A stretch of DNA of 64,000 nt from Chelydra serpentina (taxonomy: Eukaryota > Chordata > Testudines > Chelydridae): NCBI GenBank assembly GCA_037349315.1, contig JBAIAC010000001.1:39556001-39620000 (forward strand). Direction: 5' to 3'. This document shows positions 47,930 to 60,249 of the stretch, piece after piece (position 1 is the stretch's first letter; the number at the start of each line of letters is the position of its first letter). Below the pieces are notes generated by a model. That model was not told the DNA's origin, searched no databases, and saw only the letters and a list, made by a program, of their open reading frames with translations. Position numbers and translations under genes: made by a program.

Positions 47930-50900
47930 CTTAAATGTCTGATCCTGTTCCCATGGAAGTGAATGAGAATTGTTCCCCGGTGACATTAATGGATGCAGGC
48001 TGGTGACCTCGCTGGCCTTTTACAGTATTTCCTTTGCTGCATCTCTGAGAATTCTGGGTTGTATTTCACTTGAGACTAGTATTTTGTCATAATCATATAA
48101 TTCTTATTGCCTAACTATTGCAAATCAGGGGAAAGGCTTTTGTAGACACCTTTTCCCATGCAGTAAATGTATCCTGATCTCAAACATGCCACCACCTTTC
48201 TCAGGTATGAATGCTGAGACAAAATTAATTTAGGCCCTCTAAGACATCTATTACAACTGTCAGGTTTTTAATGCTTATACTTATTACCTAAACTTTCACT
48301 CCTTTTTTAATATTAAAAGAGAATCTTAGCTTTGGTACTTATTCTTTTACTTTTTTAAATGCTATTTTGGTTTTCTCAGTATTTGTTATTGGAACCAATC
48401 CATCATTGAATTCAATGGGGGGACCATCACACCCATTGTCTTCCTTCTTTGAAGTATTCAGTAAAATCACTTTGTCACTCTTCACACCTTTAATACCTGC
48501 ATTATTTATTATTATTTGCTATTAAACACAACATCTGTGCATTCAGCTCAGTGCTCTCAGTTTCCTCTTTGTTTTTATTTTCCCCAACAGCTTTTATTGA
48601 ATGAATGATATGGTAGATCTTACATTCCAATTTTGACCTTCCAGAGTGAAGTGCTTTAATTATTTTTATGATACATTTAATAATATTGCAACCCTTGTTT
48701 CTTTGAGATCCTCTTGCACCATTTATCTTCCATTTATACCTTCAGCATGAATAAATTCCAAACTCAGAGATATAGTTTGTAAATATTAAGGCTGAAAATA
48801 GCCCTGCAAAGTGTCACAAACATGACATTTAGCCTTATTCCCACCACTTAATGTACTCTTATTTCTGCTTAGTTACCATTTGCCATTACTATCACTCTAG
48901 TCTATGTGCATTCTTTATTTACGTAATCATTTCACAGTTCAGTTGTTTTTAACTACAGTAGGCGGTCTATAAATCTAGTACAGTATCATTGATTCACTCT
49001 GGGCAACCTTTTCAATCTCAGTCCACATGGATTGCCAATGGATCATAAATCAATGGCAATATATTGAGCCAAGGAGAGCTGTCTAGCGAGGTGCTAGAGA
49101 GCCCAGTATCAGGTACAATCTTATTTAAAATATGAATTCATGAACTGGCAGACAGGGCAGAGTCAGATCTAATGAGTGGCCAAGGTGGGAAACATTAGCC
49201 AACCAGTTCCCTTCCACATTTCTGTGATGTAAACAAATGGCTGGAACTCATCTCCAGTAAAACAGGCCTTAAATCTTACACAAGACAGCAGGATTTACCA
49301 TGAGTTGTGAACCCATTGTGCCTTCACTATGGTGACCTCATTTCCAAAGGTCTCCCCTCAGCAGGACATCAGAAGAATGTTTGTGAATGGGTCCATGTGT
49401 GTTGCAAGGGGTGGGAGGGAGGTGAATGAATGCATAAATGGAAGTAGTTAGCTAGTGGGTGCAGTGGGAGGGGGCAATGAGTGAATGGATGCATGGATGT
49501 GGTTTGTCTTTGAACTCCCATGATTCAGGGCCTGTACTGGGCTGGTCCAGTTCCCCACTGTATTAGAGCAGCCTTCAGAGGGCTTCACATTATACTGGCA
49601 GCAAAGGACCGCCAGAAATCTAATTCAGCAGCTTGGGATAATGGAACCTTGACCAGGTCTTTGGCAGGCATAATGGAACCCTGACCGAGTCTTTTTGTTC
49701 TGGTCACATCCCTTTGCTGGCATCAGGGATCTGCTGACTGCACTCCACCAGAGGCTGGGCTGGCTTTATGACTACGATGGGGTGTTTTTTTCTATGATCA
49801 ATTATCCCAATGTTTGGATCGTTTTGTGCAGGGGGTATAGCACAGAATATGAGCTTCTGTCTGTCTCCCTCTGGTGTTTCTAGTGCCATCATTCTAGATT
49901 CTAGAATCTAAGGGTTGATCACAAAACTATTTATGTTGTGATGCCCCTGATTCTCCAAATGATAGAGATGAAGCTTGTTTATTTTGGCTTTTTTGGTGTA
50001 TTTTTTAGGAAGTAATTCCACAGGCCCTCAGTATATCTCTTCCCGCCATCACAGACTGCTTTAGATTGACCCAACTTGTCATTCTGACCTAGCCAGTCAA
50101 ACAAGATGAATCTCTTGTCACTCCTTATTGGCACAACATTTTTCCTGTAAGAATTTTAGCAATGGGGTAGTACCAAGGGGTCAAATCACAATTACAAAGT
50201 ATCCTGGAAGTTTTAGGAGATTAGGCTCAGTAGCAATGATTTATTGGCTCATCTGTCTGTTGTCTTTTGCAGTCACATAAGACTAAAAGGTGGGCAAATC
50301 CCATTGTATTTCAAATGGCACTCTTGGCATATTCTGAGCATGAAATGTATGTTGATTACATGATTCCACAAGCCACGTAGGTTCAGATGATATATCCCTG
50401 TGATAAAATATATAATATATACATGTATCATGCATCTGATTGTCTCACCTGCCCTTAAGCACCTTTTCCAGGAACTTATTTCAAGATCCCAAACCTCTGA
50501 GCAATTTCAAACAAATGCTTTTTATTGTTGTTGCTGTTTAAATCAAACCTGCCATAAAAATGTTCCTTCTCACCAAATGTAGTTTCCCCTCCCAGATTAT
50601 ATTGGCCCAAGGTCCAAGATGTCTTGAAAAACTGACAGCTTTTCTATACCTAAAAATATCACACATTTGAAGTCCTTTATTTTGCAATCTTGTAGAGGTG
50701 AAACATAGAAAAGGGGAGATTTCCAGTGGGACTCAGCTTTGCTTCTAGCAAAGATAAGGCCTGAAATGCTGGACTTCAAATTAATGAGAATTGCTATACA
50801 AAATTTAAATTCCTTACTTTAAAATTATCTCAAAAAACTTTTTAACGTGAATTTAATGAATGGCTTGCATTTATTGCTTTCAGTTTTTCTTTCTGCTTGT

Positions 50901-52199
50901 ACAGTTGGTCTCATGGTAACCAGGACATAGTAACCATGGCTTTACAGGTGGAGCAATACTACAGGTATTCTAACTATATATATTTCAGAACTCTCAAAAT
51001 TTTCTCGTATATTTATTCTCTGTGCTACTGTGGCATACGCAGAATACATAATGCTATGTTGTGGCATAAATTATCAGCACTTATTTAGGTGAACCTGTGG
51101 AATGCATTTGTAGTTTTGTCAGTTGTGAAAAATGCAACATCTCAAACTCATGCTGATTAAGCCTATCATATACCACACTACATAATTTTGTAGATGTATA
51201 AATATTCTAATAAATAATATACAATTTGTATCCTTGTCTCACCACTAAGAAGTAGGAATTCTGATATTACTACTCTCAGAAAGACAAGCATTGTAGATTT
51301 CATTGAATTGTGTTTGGGAATGGTATCTCAGCAGTACTTCCTGCATAAAAGTATCTTAAAGCACCACAATTTATATGTCAAAATCAGTGCAATACAGAAC
51401 AAAAGCAGGCTATGGTTTTTGAAGGCGACTGTAACTGAAAACCCTTTACATCACTTAAACTAATCTATTAATATAAAAATCTTATATTCAGCTTAGCTTT
51501 TCTTTCTTTCTTGTAGCAGAAACTAAATTGGATTTAAAACTGCACTTTTCAATGAAGGCCAAATTATTAGAAACGAATGTCATTTGTCACAACTTAAAAC
51601 TCCCACCCTCCTTTCTAAGTTGACCTTTAAAGATTAGGTGTTGCACAAAAAAAGGGAAACAATTATGTTCTTTCTTTACATAAAAATACCAGTTTCCCTT
51701 CCCTTTGCCTATTAAAATATTCAGTTTTTACTGTAAGACATAATAAAGATTTCGTTGAAATTCAGGTGCTGCACAAACGTGAAGGAACTATTTAACTGTG
51801 GCTAAAGTGGATTTTTTTTATGCTTGGATCTTGGGGAAAGCATCCAACTTTAATCCTTGTATATTTTGCAGGGCCTGATTTAAGGGCATGTAGAAAGATA
51901 GTGCCAGTTTAGAAGGAGCGAAAAGCAGTGGTCAATCTCTTCCATCCTCTGCCTTTCTGGGCAATACTTAATGGTAAATCCTGTGATATCATTCCTTAAA
52001 TTTTTATCATTGCTGGTATTAAATATATTCTGCCATAGGATTTGTTTAATCTTGAAAAGATATGCTCTTAGTACTAGCAGGGATCTCAGAAATTAGCACC
52101 TTAGCTCTCTTGTCCTTCATATCATTTCATCATCCTGTTCAGATCAGTTGTCCAATATCCTGTTTCCAGCAATGGCCACTTCCAGATACCTCAGAGAAA
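47930..52199. other. No gene seen; one small tandem duplication
   Basis: About 4.3 kb of AT-rich single-copy DNA. A 25-bp unit (ataatggaaccttgacc...) is duplicated at 49638-49662 and 49670-49694 with three differences. No recognisable coding frame. Confidence 0.45.
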
Positions 52200-52345
52200 A
52201 GTGCCAAAAAACTCTATAATGGACAGCTGTGTAATGACCTACCTAGAGAAGTTTCTTCCTAACCCTTAATAGTGGATGGTTGTCTTATGGCCTGGAGAAT
52301 CATTGTGATAGCCCACAGAATTTTTTTTATCCTATCTAACATTAT
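52200..52345 (+). repeat. Possible old CR1 3' fragment
   Basis: gacctacctagagaagtttc, cttcctaacccttaatagtg and ttatggcctggagaatca resemble the 3' untranslated part of old CR1 subfamilies. Diverged, with no clear terminus. Confidence 0.35.
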
Positions 52346-53096
52346 TGTGGATGTTCTCATTACCCTTACAATCTAGATAAGCTCTTGTTCTTAGTCATAT
52401 CATTTAGCATTTAATTCCACAAGGTTAATTATATATGTAGTATACAAGATTATTTAATTGCTAGTTTTCAGTGTCTTGACTTTCAATAGCACTTGGTGTT
52501 CCCCACCTGTACCCATTTTTTATATGAGGACTATAGGGCAAGGTAAGCGCTTGACTTTAACTCCTTGCTGTAGTCACCTCATAACATCTCCCTATTCCTA
52601 TTTTCAGCAATGAAAGCAAACCTCTATACTTCAGCTAGCAACAAATGAAACAGCCCTCCGCAATGGGAAGGACTCAGGAAGAGATTCCAGAAGATCCTCA
52701 CTGAGAAGCCATGTTTTGGTAAATCATCATAGCAGTAAATTCACAGATCCACACTAGAAATGGATTTCTGGGTTTGCAGTTCACTGAAGCACAGACCAAT
52801 GCAGTTCCGCTGATGAGCTCAGGGCAGAGCCAGTTTCAGTCATGCCGCTGGGCTCGTGGAGGACTGCCAGGTACCCTATTGGGTACCTGTCACTCAATAA
52901 TGCCCTTAAGTAAGATTATGGCACTTATAATGGCTGGTGCTCCCCCTTCCTCCAGCTCTCAGTCATCTGGGAATTTTGGATTAGCAAAGAATGCAAGATC
53001 AGCTCATGGTGACTGTTGTACAATACAGATACTGCATCAAAGCAAAAAAACAACAACAACAGAGATATGTTTTAAAACAGAATGCTTGGCTACACG
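52346..53096. other. No gene seen
   Basis: Single-copy DNA. A 108-codon frame at 52774-53100 has no known domain. Its C-terminal half runs through a (caa)n-like stretch, so it is probably chance. Confidence 0.4.
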
Positions 53097-53301
53097 TTGA
53101 GGGATGGGTAATGTGCTCTATGAGGATGCAATTTCTAACACACTAACATGGTGCACATTAATTGGTACACGTAGACCCTGCTGGTGCACTTTAATATAGT
53201 GCTTTTTGAAACAGTATTATATTAACACAGCAACAGCAGGGTCTACACAGACCAATTAATGTGAAATACGTTAGCATGCTTTAGAAATCAACCCTTCACC
53301 C
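53097..53301. repeat. Long inverted repeat (fold-back element)
   Basis: The left arm (53097-53183) and right arm (53234-53301) are inverted copies. Shared words are cattaattggt / accaattaatg and gtagaccctgctg / cagcagggtctac, and the outer ends gagggatgggta / cccttcaccc also pair loosely. The loop is about 50 bases. It is probably a non-autonomous DNA transposon. No TSD was recognised. Confidence 0.7.
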
Positions 53302-54009
53302 ATAATGCACCTTACTTCACCATGTATAAAAGTCCAAAGACAAACAGCAGCAGCAAAAACCCCAGAATAAATTAGACCCTTGTCAATTCTCTAAATACAT
53401 TTGTAGTGTGAAATCCAAACCGACAAATACTTTTTGCTCCTTGGTGCTATTCAGCTAGTGAAGGAGTGAGTCATCAAGCTACTGACAAGGCTCCTCCACT
53501 GATCTGTGAAATGGGTCCTAGTGCCACTTATCTGTCTTGATTTCACCATGTGATCCAGGCTCGACCTTCTGATGGTCCATTGGTTTGTCACTTTGTGTTC
53601 CTTTTTGCCTCATTGAACAGCAGATGAGAGTTCAAAAGTGTTTTTCACTCATTTTTACACAGTTAAAGACCAAGTCCTTTAAATTTTGCACTGAACACAA
53701 AATTTAATCTTCATATTTATATTTTCACCATAGATAGATGGTATGAATCACTATGACACTAAAATGGAATCTGGTTGTTAAACTATAACTGTTAAAATCT
53801 GCAGGCTAAAAATACAATAGATTTTTAACCTGTATGAACTGACTTAGGCCTGGCTTACTTTGTGGATTTGCCCTGATTACAACCATCAGCATAGCTGTAC
53901 CTAGTGCAACCTGTGCCAGTAGCAGGCAAAGTCACTATTTGCACTAATGCAGCTTACCTTAGGGTTTCAAATAGAGGTAAACTTCATCAGTGCAAATAGT
54001 GGTTTTAAC
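53302..54009. other. No gene seen
   Basis: Single-copy DNA. 53840-54005 may be a decayed short transposon (repeated tttgcactaatgc / agtgcaaatagt words) but has no clear ends. Confidence 0.35.
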
Positions 54010-55553
54010 TACTTTACACTAGGGTTTGTGAGACAAGGTTGGTGAGGTAATATCTTTTATTGGATCAGTTTCGGTTGGTGAGAGACACAAGCTTTTGAGC
54101 TTGCACAGAGCTCTTCTTCAAGTCTAGGAAATGTACTCGGAGCGTCACCGCCAAATACAGGATGGAACAGATTGTTTTGCATAAGTAGTTAACACATATA
54201 TCAAGGGACTATTATAGGATCATTCTGGAAAAATGACCTAAATTCCTTCATAGATTTCCACCACAACTTCAACAATCACCACCCATCCATTAAACTCTTG
54301 GTAGAACACTTCCACTCCAGCATTAACTTCCTGGACACCAATATCAGCTTCAACAATGAAACCCTATAGACAACTATATAAAAAACACACGGATCACCAC
54401 ACAGAGCTTCACAGATCGAAGAACCACCCCGAACACACCAAGAAATCTGATATACATCTTAACACACTTAAAAGCACCTTCATCAAACAAGGACACTCCA
54501 CCAGAGAAGTAGATCACATCATGGAAAAGGCCACACAGATACCTCGAGAGAACCTGCTTCAATATGGAAATAACCCTCCCTATAACCATACCCCTCCTAG
54601 TTGTGACCTACCTTCCTGGACTGGAACCCATGTGGGATATCATTAAACAATTAAAACCCATACTCAATAGGGTCCTCATCCTAAAAGAAATCTTTCCAAA
54701 CCCCCCTCTTCTGGCCTTCAAACAACCCACCAACCTCTTCAAGCTCATCATCAGAAGCAAGTTCCTCACAGACTAGGACACATCCACTCAGAGTGGCACC
54801 AGACCCTGACAGAACAACCAATGCAAAACCTGTACACATATCTCTACTACTGCTATGATGATCAACACCTCCCACAACACACCTTTCAAGATCTGTGGGT
54901 CCTACACATGCCTGTCACAACATGTGGTGTACTTCACCCAGTGCACTAAATGCCCCAATAACTATGTGGGTGAAACAAGACAATCACTATGCTCTTGAAT
55001 GAGCTAACATAGAAAAGTGATAAAACACCAGAACACCACATGACCTGTAGTGGACACTTTTCACAAAGCGATCACTGAATATCTGACTTCTCTATCCTCA
55101 TCTTCAAAGGAAACCTGCACAACACCTTCAAAAGACCAGAGAGCTTAACTTCATAACTTTGCTAGACACTAAAAATCATGGACTGAATAGGGACACTAGA
55201 TTTATGCCTTATTAAAATAATCTACCACCCTCTAAATCCTCTCCTTTCCCCAGCTTTTTCTTTTTTCTTTCCTTCCCCCCCTCTCCCTCCCCACCATGAC
55301 TGCAGAACTGTTAATGGGCCACTTCACCATTACTGTTCCCTTGAAATGTGTCAACTATTTATGCTAAACAATCTGTTCCACCTTGTATTTAGCTGTTGCA
55401 CTCTGAGTACCTTTCCCAGACCTGAAGAAGAGTTCTGTGTAAGCTCAGAAGCTCGTCTCTCTCACTAACTGAAGCTGGTCCAATACAAGATATTACCTCA
55501 CCCACCTTGTCTCTGTAATATCTTGGGACCAACAGGGCTACAACAACACTACA
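54010..55553 (+). mobile_element. Penelope-like element, truncated, with opposed terminal arms
   Basis: The left arm (about 54010-54225) is an inverted copy of the right end (about 55315-55520). Examples are gaggtaatatcttttattgg against ccaatacaagatattacctc, and acagagctcttcttca against tgaagaagagttctgt. Between the arms is the C-terminal coding part of a PLE on the plus strand (separate entry). The right end finishes with gggaccaacagggctacaac, the characteristic PLE terminus. Most of the reverse transcriptase is missing. Opposed arms are a known outcome of PLE insertion. Confidence 0.85.
54240..55215 (+). pseudogene. PLE C-terminal region: post-RT segment and GIY-YIG remnant
   Basis: PLE proteins join a reverse transcriptase to a GIY-YIG endonuclease. 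Here only the part after the reverse transcriptase remains. It shows INFLDTNISF (about 54322-54350), a YKKHTDHHTELH stretch (54370-54410), IPRENLLQYG (about 54540-54570), and in another frame EIFPNPPLLAFKQPTNL (about 54690-54740). The nuclease remnant has VVYFTQCTKC (about 54920-54950) and NNYVGETRQSL (about 54957-54990), matching the cysteine pair and the YxGET motif. At least three frame changes and several stops break it. No reverse-transcriptase catalytic motif is visible upstream, which agrees with 5' truncation. Confidence 0.8.
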
Positions 55554-55689
55554 TACAACTCAGGTTTGAAGCAATACAGCTACAGTGGTGGCTGGCTGCT
55601 GATGGTATAGGGTGTGAGGCAAACCCACAGACAGACCAGGACTGTTCATTCAGCTGCTGTAACTTCCCTCATACTCTATACCCTTCATT

Positions 55690-56300
55690 TCCTCACCCAC
55701 ATGTCCCGCCCCGACAACAACTGGCCAGACTGCCTACCACCCTCTGGAAGATCAGGAGACCCAATGGGCCAGTTTGTGTTCTACCCTGGTCCCCTGACCC
55801 ACCAGTGATATTATTTGGTAGCTCCTTCACAGAGCTGTGAGCACGGCAATATACTTATTGCAGTTCACTCCCTTCCCGACTCTTGCCTCACCTGCAGCGT
55901 GAGGGAGACCCTGGTGCATATCTAATTTGAGGTCACCAGGTTCCAGTCCCTTTTCTGGCTCCTCCAGAACCTTCTCCTCTGGTTCTGGCTGCATTTCTCC
56001 CCACACCTCCTGCTCTATGCTCTATCCAGGGTCCCACAAAAGTTATGAGACCTCCTCGTCAACCTCCTCCTGGTGCTGGCCAAGGTGGCTGTCCACCATA
56101 CCAGGAGAAGGTGTTCTGCAACTGTGGGGCCTATTTCTGATCCTCCCTGAAGTCCCATCTCTTGGCCGAGTTCCTGTGGGCCAAGTCCATTGGCTTCCTG
56201 GATGCCTTCGAGGAGCAGTGGGTACTGTCTGGGGTTCTCTGCTCAGTATCCCCCTCTAACTCCCTGCTTTTGTCCCCATGACCCTCACTCCCATTCCTGT
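55690..56300 (+). mobile_element. Tx1-like LINE, C-terminal coding fragment
   Basis: Plus-strand translation in shifting frames gives the end of a LINE protein: PDSCLTCSVRETLVHI (about 55875-55925, a Cys-x2-Cys with following His), FWLHFSPHLLLYAL, DLLVNLLLVLAKVAVHHTRRR (about 56047-56110), and GFLDAFEEQW (about 56192-56221). These match C-terminal parts I recognise from turtle proteins annotated as Tx1-type transposon products. The zinc-knuckle-like Cys/His cluster is typical of this end. The reverse-transcriptase core is absent. Stops and frameshifts show it is dead. The clade name is the least certain point. Confidence 0.65.
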
Positions 56301-57190
56301 TTTCTCATTTGTTGCCTCCTGAAATTACTTGAGCCCTGGGTCCTGTAGCTCCTCTCCTTAGGCTGGGGGAGGGGCCTTTAGATGTGGGCGGGCTTGTGCT
56401 TCCTCATTCCCTCAGGAACACAATAGGTGCCATGACTCACTGAAGGCTCTGTTGGAAGGGTAACTCATCACTCAGGGATGCTGCAGCCACCTATCCCTGA
56501 GCAGAGCCCAAGTCAGATAACCCCCACCCAGGCACATGTATTTCCTGACCCCGTCAGAGCTGCAAATCAGTCTGTGCGACAGCACTACTGGGCCAGGAAC
56601 CCTCCTGATGCCTTGCAGTGTTACAGACTCCTTAGGCTTCCAGCCTGTTCTTGATTCAGTTCCTATTCTTGCCCCTACCCTTGCCTGAGCCTTGTTCCAG
56701 CCCACTTCAGCCTTGTCCATGCCGAACCCTGACCCTGCTCCAGCCTTTTTCCTGACCCGCTCCAGCCCTGCACCCATTTCCTGAACCCCAGACCATGGAC
56801 TGACTTTAACCCAGCTTTGACCTTTTGCCTACTTCCTGACTGACTACAATCCTGATTTGGCTTGTCCCTGGATCTGACACATGACCTGTTCCTGGATGAT
56901 GGTTTCAGCACTGCCCTCAGCCCAGTCCCAACCCTAAGTCTGGCTTTGATCACTTCTCCAGTCATCAGGCCTGACCACCTAGAACCAGATTCTGACATAA
57001 GGGCCCCCAGTCCTGTGGGGTAGGCATTGACACACACTCCTCTACTGTTGGAACACAAGAGAGAGGAGCTGAAAGCCCCTACACTGCCGCCAAGTTCTCT
57101 AATTCCTAATTCTATCTCCCAATGAGTTGCTCTGCCTGCACACACACACACATAGACCTATCCCTATTAATCAATTTTCCCAATACATAC
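56301..57190. other. No gene seen; degenerate CTGACC-type repetitive sequence
   Basis: 56640-57000 contains many variants of ccctgacc, ccagcc and ttcctgac, similar in style to the LTR-like block at 4140-4325. It may be an old LTR or the 3' part of the adjacent LINE. A (ca)n microsatellite lies at about 57138-57152. Long minus-strand frames here follow from the repeats. Confidence 0.4.
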
Positions 57191-57461
57191 ACAGGGGGAA
57201 GACATATAAAGGGTAAACAGTAAGGTGGCAAAGTTTGGAGATGATACAAAATTATTTAAAATAGTTAAGTCCAAATTGACTGCAAAGAGTTACAAAGGGA
57301 TCTTATAAACTGGGTGACTGGGCAACAAAATAACAGATGAAATTCAATGTTGATAAGTGCAAAGTAAATCACATTGGAAAACATAATCCCAACTATACAT
57401 ACAAAGTGATGGGGGGCTACATTTTCTGTTACCACTCAAAGATCTTGGAGTCATTGTGGAT

Positions 57462-57548
57462 CATCATCATCATGTTCCTATTACGCCTCTGGCGTTAAGG
57501 GCAGTGACAAAGCTCCTCCACTCCTGTCTGTTTCTGGCAAGTCTTTCA
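57462..57548 (-). mobile_element. 87-bp LINE tail inserted antisense in CR1
   Basis: The insert interrupts CR1 exactly within gtggatag and is flanked by gtggat at 57456-57461 and 57549-57554. On the minus strand it ends in (atg)n, preceded by sequence that reads as the C-terminus of a LINE protein (RQEWRSF, then TALNARG). An open frame running straight into a (gat)n tail, with no 3' UTR, is RTE-like. Confidence 0.65.
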
Positions 57549-58297
57549 GTGGATAGTTCTCTGAAAACATCTGGTCAATCTGCAGTGGCAGTCAACACAT
57601 CAAAAAGAATGTTAGGAACCATTAGAAAAGGGATAAAAAATAAGACAGAAAATATAATTCCACTATATAAAAACATGAATACTGCACGCAGATGTGGTCG
57701 TCCCATCTCAAAAAAGATATATTAAAATTGGAAAAGGTGCAGAAAAGGGCAACAAAGATGATTATGGATATGGAATAGTTTCCATATGAGGATAGATTAA
57801 AAAGACTGGGACCATTCAGCTTAGAAAAGAGATGACTGAGGAGGGGATATGATAGAGGTCTATAAAATCATGACTGGTGTGGAGAAAACCGTTATTTTCC
57901 CCTTCACATAACACAGGAACCAAAGGTCACCCAATTAAATTAATGGGCACCAGGCTTAAACAAACACAAGGAAGTACTTCTTCGTACAATGCACATTCAA
58001 CCCGTGGAATTTATTTCCAGGGGATGTTGTGAAGGCAAAAAGTACAATGGGGTTAAATGAATTAGATAAGTTCATGGAGGATAGGTTCACCAATGGCTAT
58101 CAACCTAGATGGTCAGGGACACCATCACATGCTCTGGGTGGACCTAAACCTCTGACTACCAGAAACTTGGACTGGATGACAGGGGATATAGATAACTTGA
58201 TAACTGTCCTGTTCTGTTCATTCCCTTTGAAGCATCTGGCACCAGCAACTGTTGGAAGACAGGCTTCTGGGCTAGAGGGATCATGGGTCTGACCCGG

Positions 58298-58871
58298 TGA
58301 AGTTGGGAGGCAGGGTCTCCCAACCAGTGGTTAGTGCCTAAGGTGGCAGTTACCCTTAATGGGTGTAATTCAGAGGCAGCAACTCTGCCTAGTGGATACA
58401 GTTCAGGGAGTTCATGGGGCAGCATAGGGGAACCAAGGCCCACTCTCTCCACCAGGCTCTGACCCAGGGCCCTGGTAACCTGATTCGGCTCCACTTACTC
58501 TTCAAGGCCCTGTATCAGTCTCAAGACAGCTTCCCTGGGTCACTTCCTCCCTCCTTCTACAACTCAGCCATCTACCGTCTGTCCCTGTGGGGCGCTGCCT
58601 TCTGGGCTTCCTGCTCTGGTCCCGGTCCCTTGAATCTGTGGTTCGTCCATTTCCTGGCTTGGTGTGAGTTCCTGCCAGGCCCTGCCTTGGAGCTCTCAGA
58701 ACGCATCCTTCTCCCTGGCCTGCCAGCACCCAACTGAACTGTCTGGCTGCCTTTTAAACCCCACCTACAGCCCCATTATGCTTGGCATGGGTGAAGGGGC
58801 ATGGCCTACTGAGCCCAGAGTTGCTTCTTAACCCTTTCCTGCCCAATGAGGGGTTTGTACAACCCATCACA
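58298..58871 (+). mobile_element. Solo LTR nested in CR1
   Basis: A 574-bp unit, TGAAGTTGGG...CCCATCACA, obeys the TG...CA rule. It sits in the CR1 3' end between cccgg (58293-58297) and tccaa (58872-58876). The uninterrupted CR1 sequence at this point is cccag followed by tatggcc, so both flanks are one-step transition derivatives of a single 5-bp TSD. No coding sequence or primer-binding site adjoins it. It belongs to a different family from the LTRs at 19.8 and 60.2 kb. Confidence 0.65.
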
Positions 58872-58889
58872 TCCAATGTGGCCATTCTT

Positions 58890-60249
58890 ATACACAGACC
58901 ATCCCATTAATTAACCTACACCTATCCATACACAGACTCCCCAGAATTAATCTACACACTCACAGGCCTCCCAAAATGTATCTATTTTCACTCACAAAGA
59001 TCCACTACAAATGAATCTAGCCTCCCATTCAGAGAAAGCCAGTTAATTACAGGCTTTACTGTAATAGAAATACTGAGAGAGGCACAGTGCCATAAAAAAT
59101 AATGAGTCGGATCCTCAGCTGATTAGATTAGTGTAGTTCCATTGAAGTCAGTAGAATTATACTGATTTACACTCACTGAGAATCTGAACCAACCATTCCC
59201 TTTGTTCCTAACTCTCCTGTAGCAATATACATTCTGTTTTTTACATAGTTGTTGACTGATACCGGATCAGTTTTTCTATAAGAAACAGAGCTATAGGCAG
59301 AGAATTGCTTATATTTATTAACAAAACCTTTCCATCACACCTTGACTAAGTTTAATATAATAAAGCATGTCTTAGTCTGTGTAAAGAAGGCAGACAATAC
59401 TAGCTTCTGTCTGTTAAACCAGGGTTATTTCTCTTTCTGACATTTTGATGTATTTTTTATCATTATGATTTCACTATAATAATATATAAATACCATGTTT
59501 GATGAAGGTGTCCACAGGCCTTTTGTTTAAAATGTTCAAGTGGTTACTTTCATGAAATGTTTTCACATTTGTCAGGGGAGTACATTCTGAGTGTTGTTTT
59601 TCTAAGAAATGGCTGTAAATCTCTATGAAATTTAAAATAATGATTTTCAAGCTGAATAAAAAGCTATTTTATATGGAACAAAGAATTCAATATAATGACA
59701 TACCAGAGGCTGATTTATCATTCACTTTAGTAGTTTTAATGACAATGGGCTTTCTTCTTTATTTTTATTTTTGTTTTTCTTATAGACACTATCTTCCTTC
59801 TATTGGTTTACCATAATTTCTTAAATTGTACCTTTTAGATGTATAATTTGTTGTATAAAGCTTAACACATCCTGTACATTTGAGTTAATTTTTTTTATTT
59901 CATACTTTGCCTCTTTGTTATTACTTATATAGCACCAATGATGTGCATCATACTTCACACACAGTTATAAAGAAAAGCTTAAGGACCTTACAGTTTGAGG
60001 AGCATATTCTGCCTGACTCTTGAATTAAACAGCTTGTGGTGCTATTTCCTTCGGAGGTAAAACCCTTTTTGAAAAACCCAACTTTATACTGAATCAGTCT
60101 ATGGATGGTTCGGCACATAAGGTCAGACTAATAGACCAAGACCCTGATTCTGCACCATTAAAGTCAGTGGGAGGTTCGCTATTCACTTCAGTTGTCAAGC
60201 TCCAAGAGAAGATCAAGTTGACAAGCCAAACCAGTATTGGCTGCAGAAG
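58890..60249. other. No gene seen; one palindromic repeat
   Basis: AT-rich DNA. 59106-59190 is a short fold-back repeat (tagtgtagttccattgaagtc against actgatttacact), like those at 24750 and 62877. 59921-60000 resembles an ancient LINE/SINE 3' end. Confidence 0.4.

Larger units (their letters stand above)
57195..58889 (+). mobile_element. CR1 LINE 3' half, interrupted twice
   Basis: The sequence runs from the end of the CR1 reverse-transcriptase region (aaggtggcaaagtttggaga, then a segment translating to MKFNVDKCK) through the C-terminal domain (MLGTIRKGIKNKTENIIPLY) into the 3' UTR (aagttcatggaggatagg). It finishes with gtctgaccc...ggccattcttat. It is split by an 87-bp insertion at 57462-57548 and by a solo LTR at 58298-58871. 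Removing both restores a colinear CR1. atacacag lies on both outer sides (57186-57193 and about 58890), a possible TSD, unusual for CR1. Confidence 0.9.

Noticed and set aside
56472..57151. Minus-strand frames of 101 and 158 codons
   Set aside because: They are produced by repeated ctgacc/ccagcc-type words. The glycine/arginine-rich peptide has no domain.
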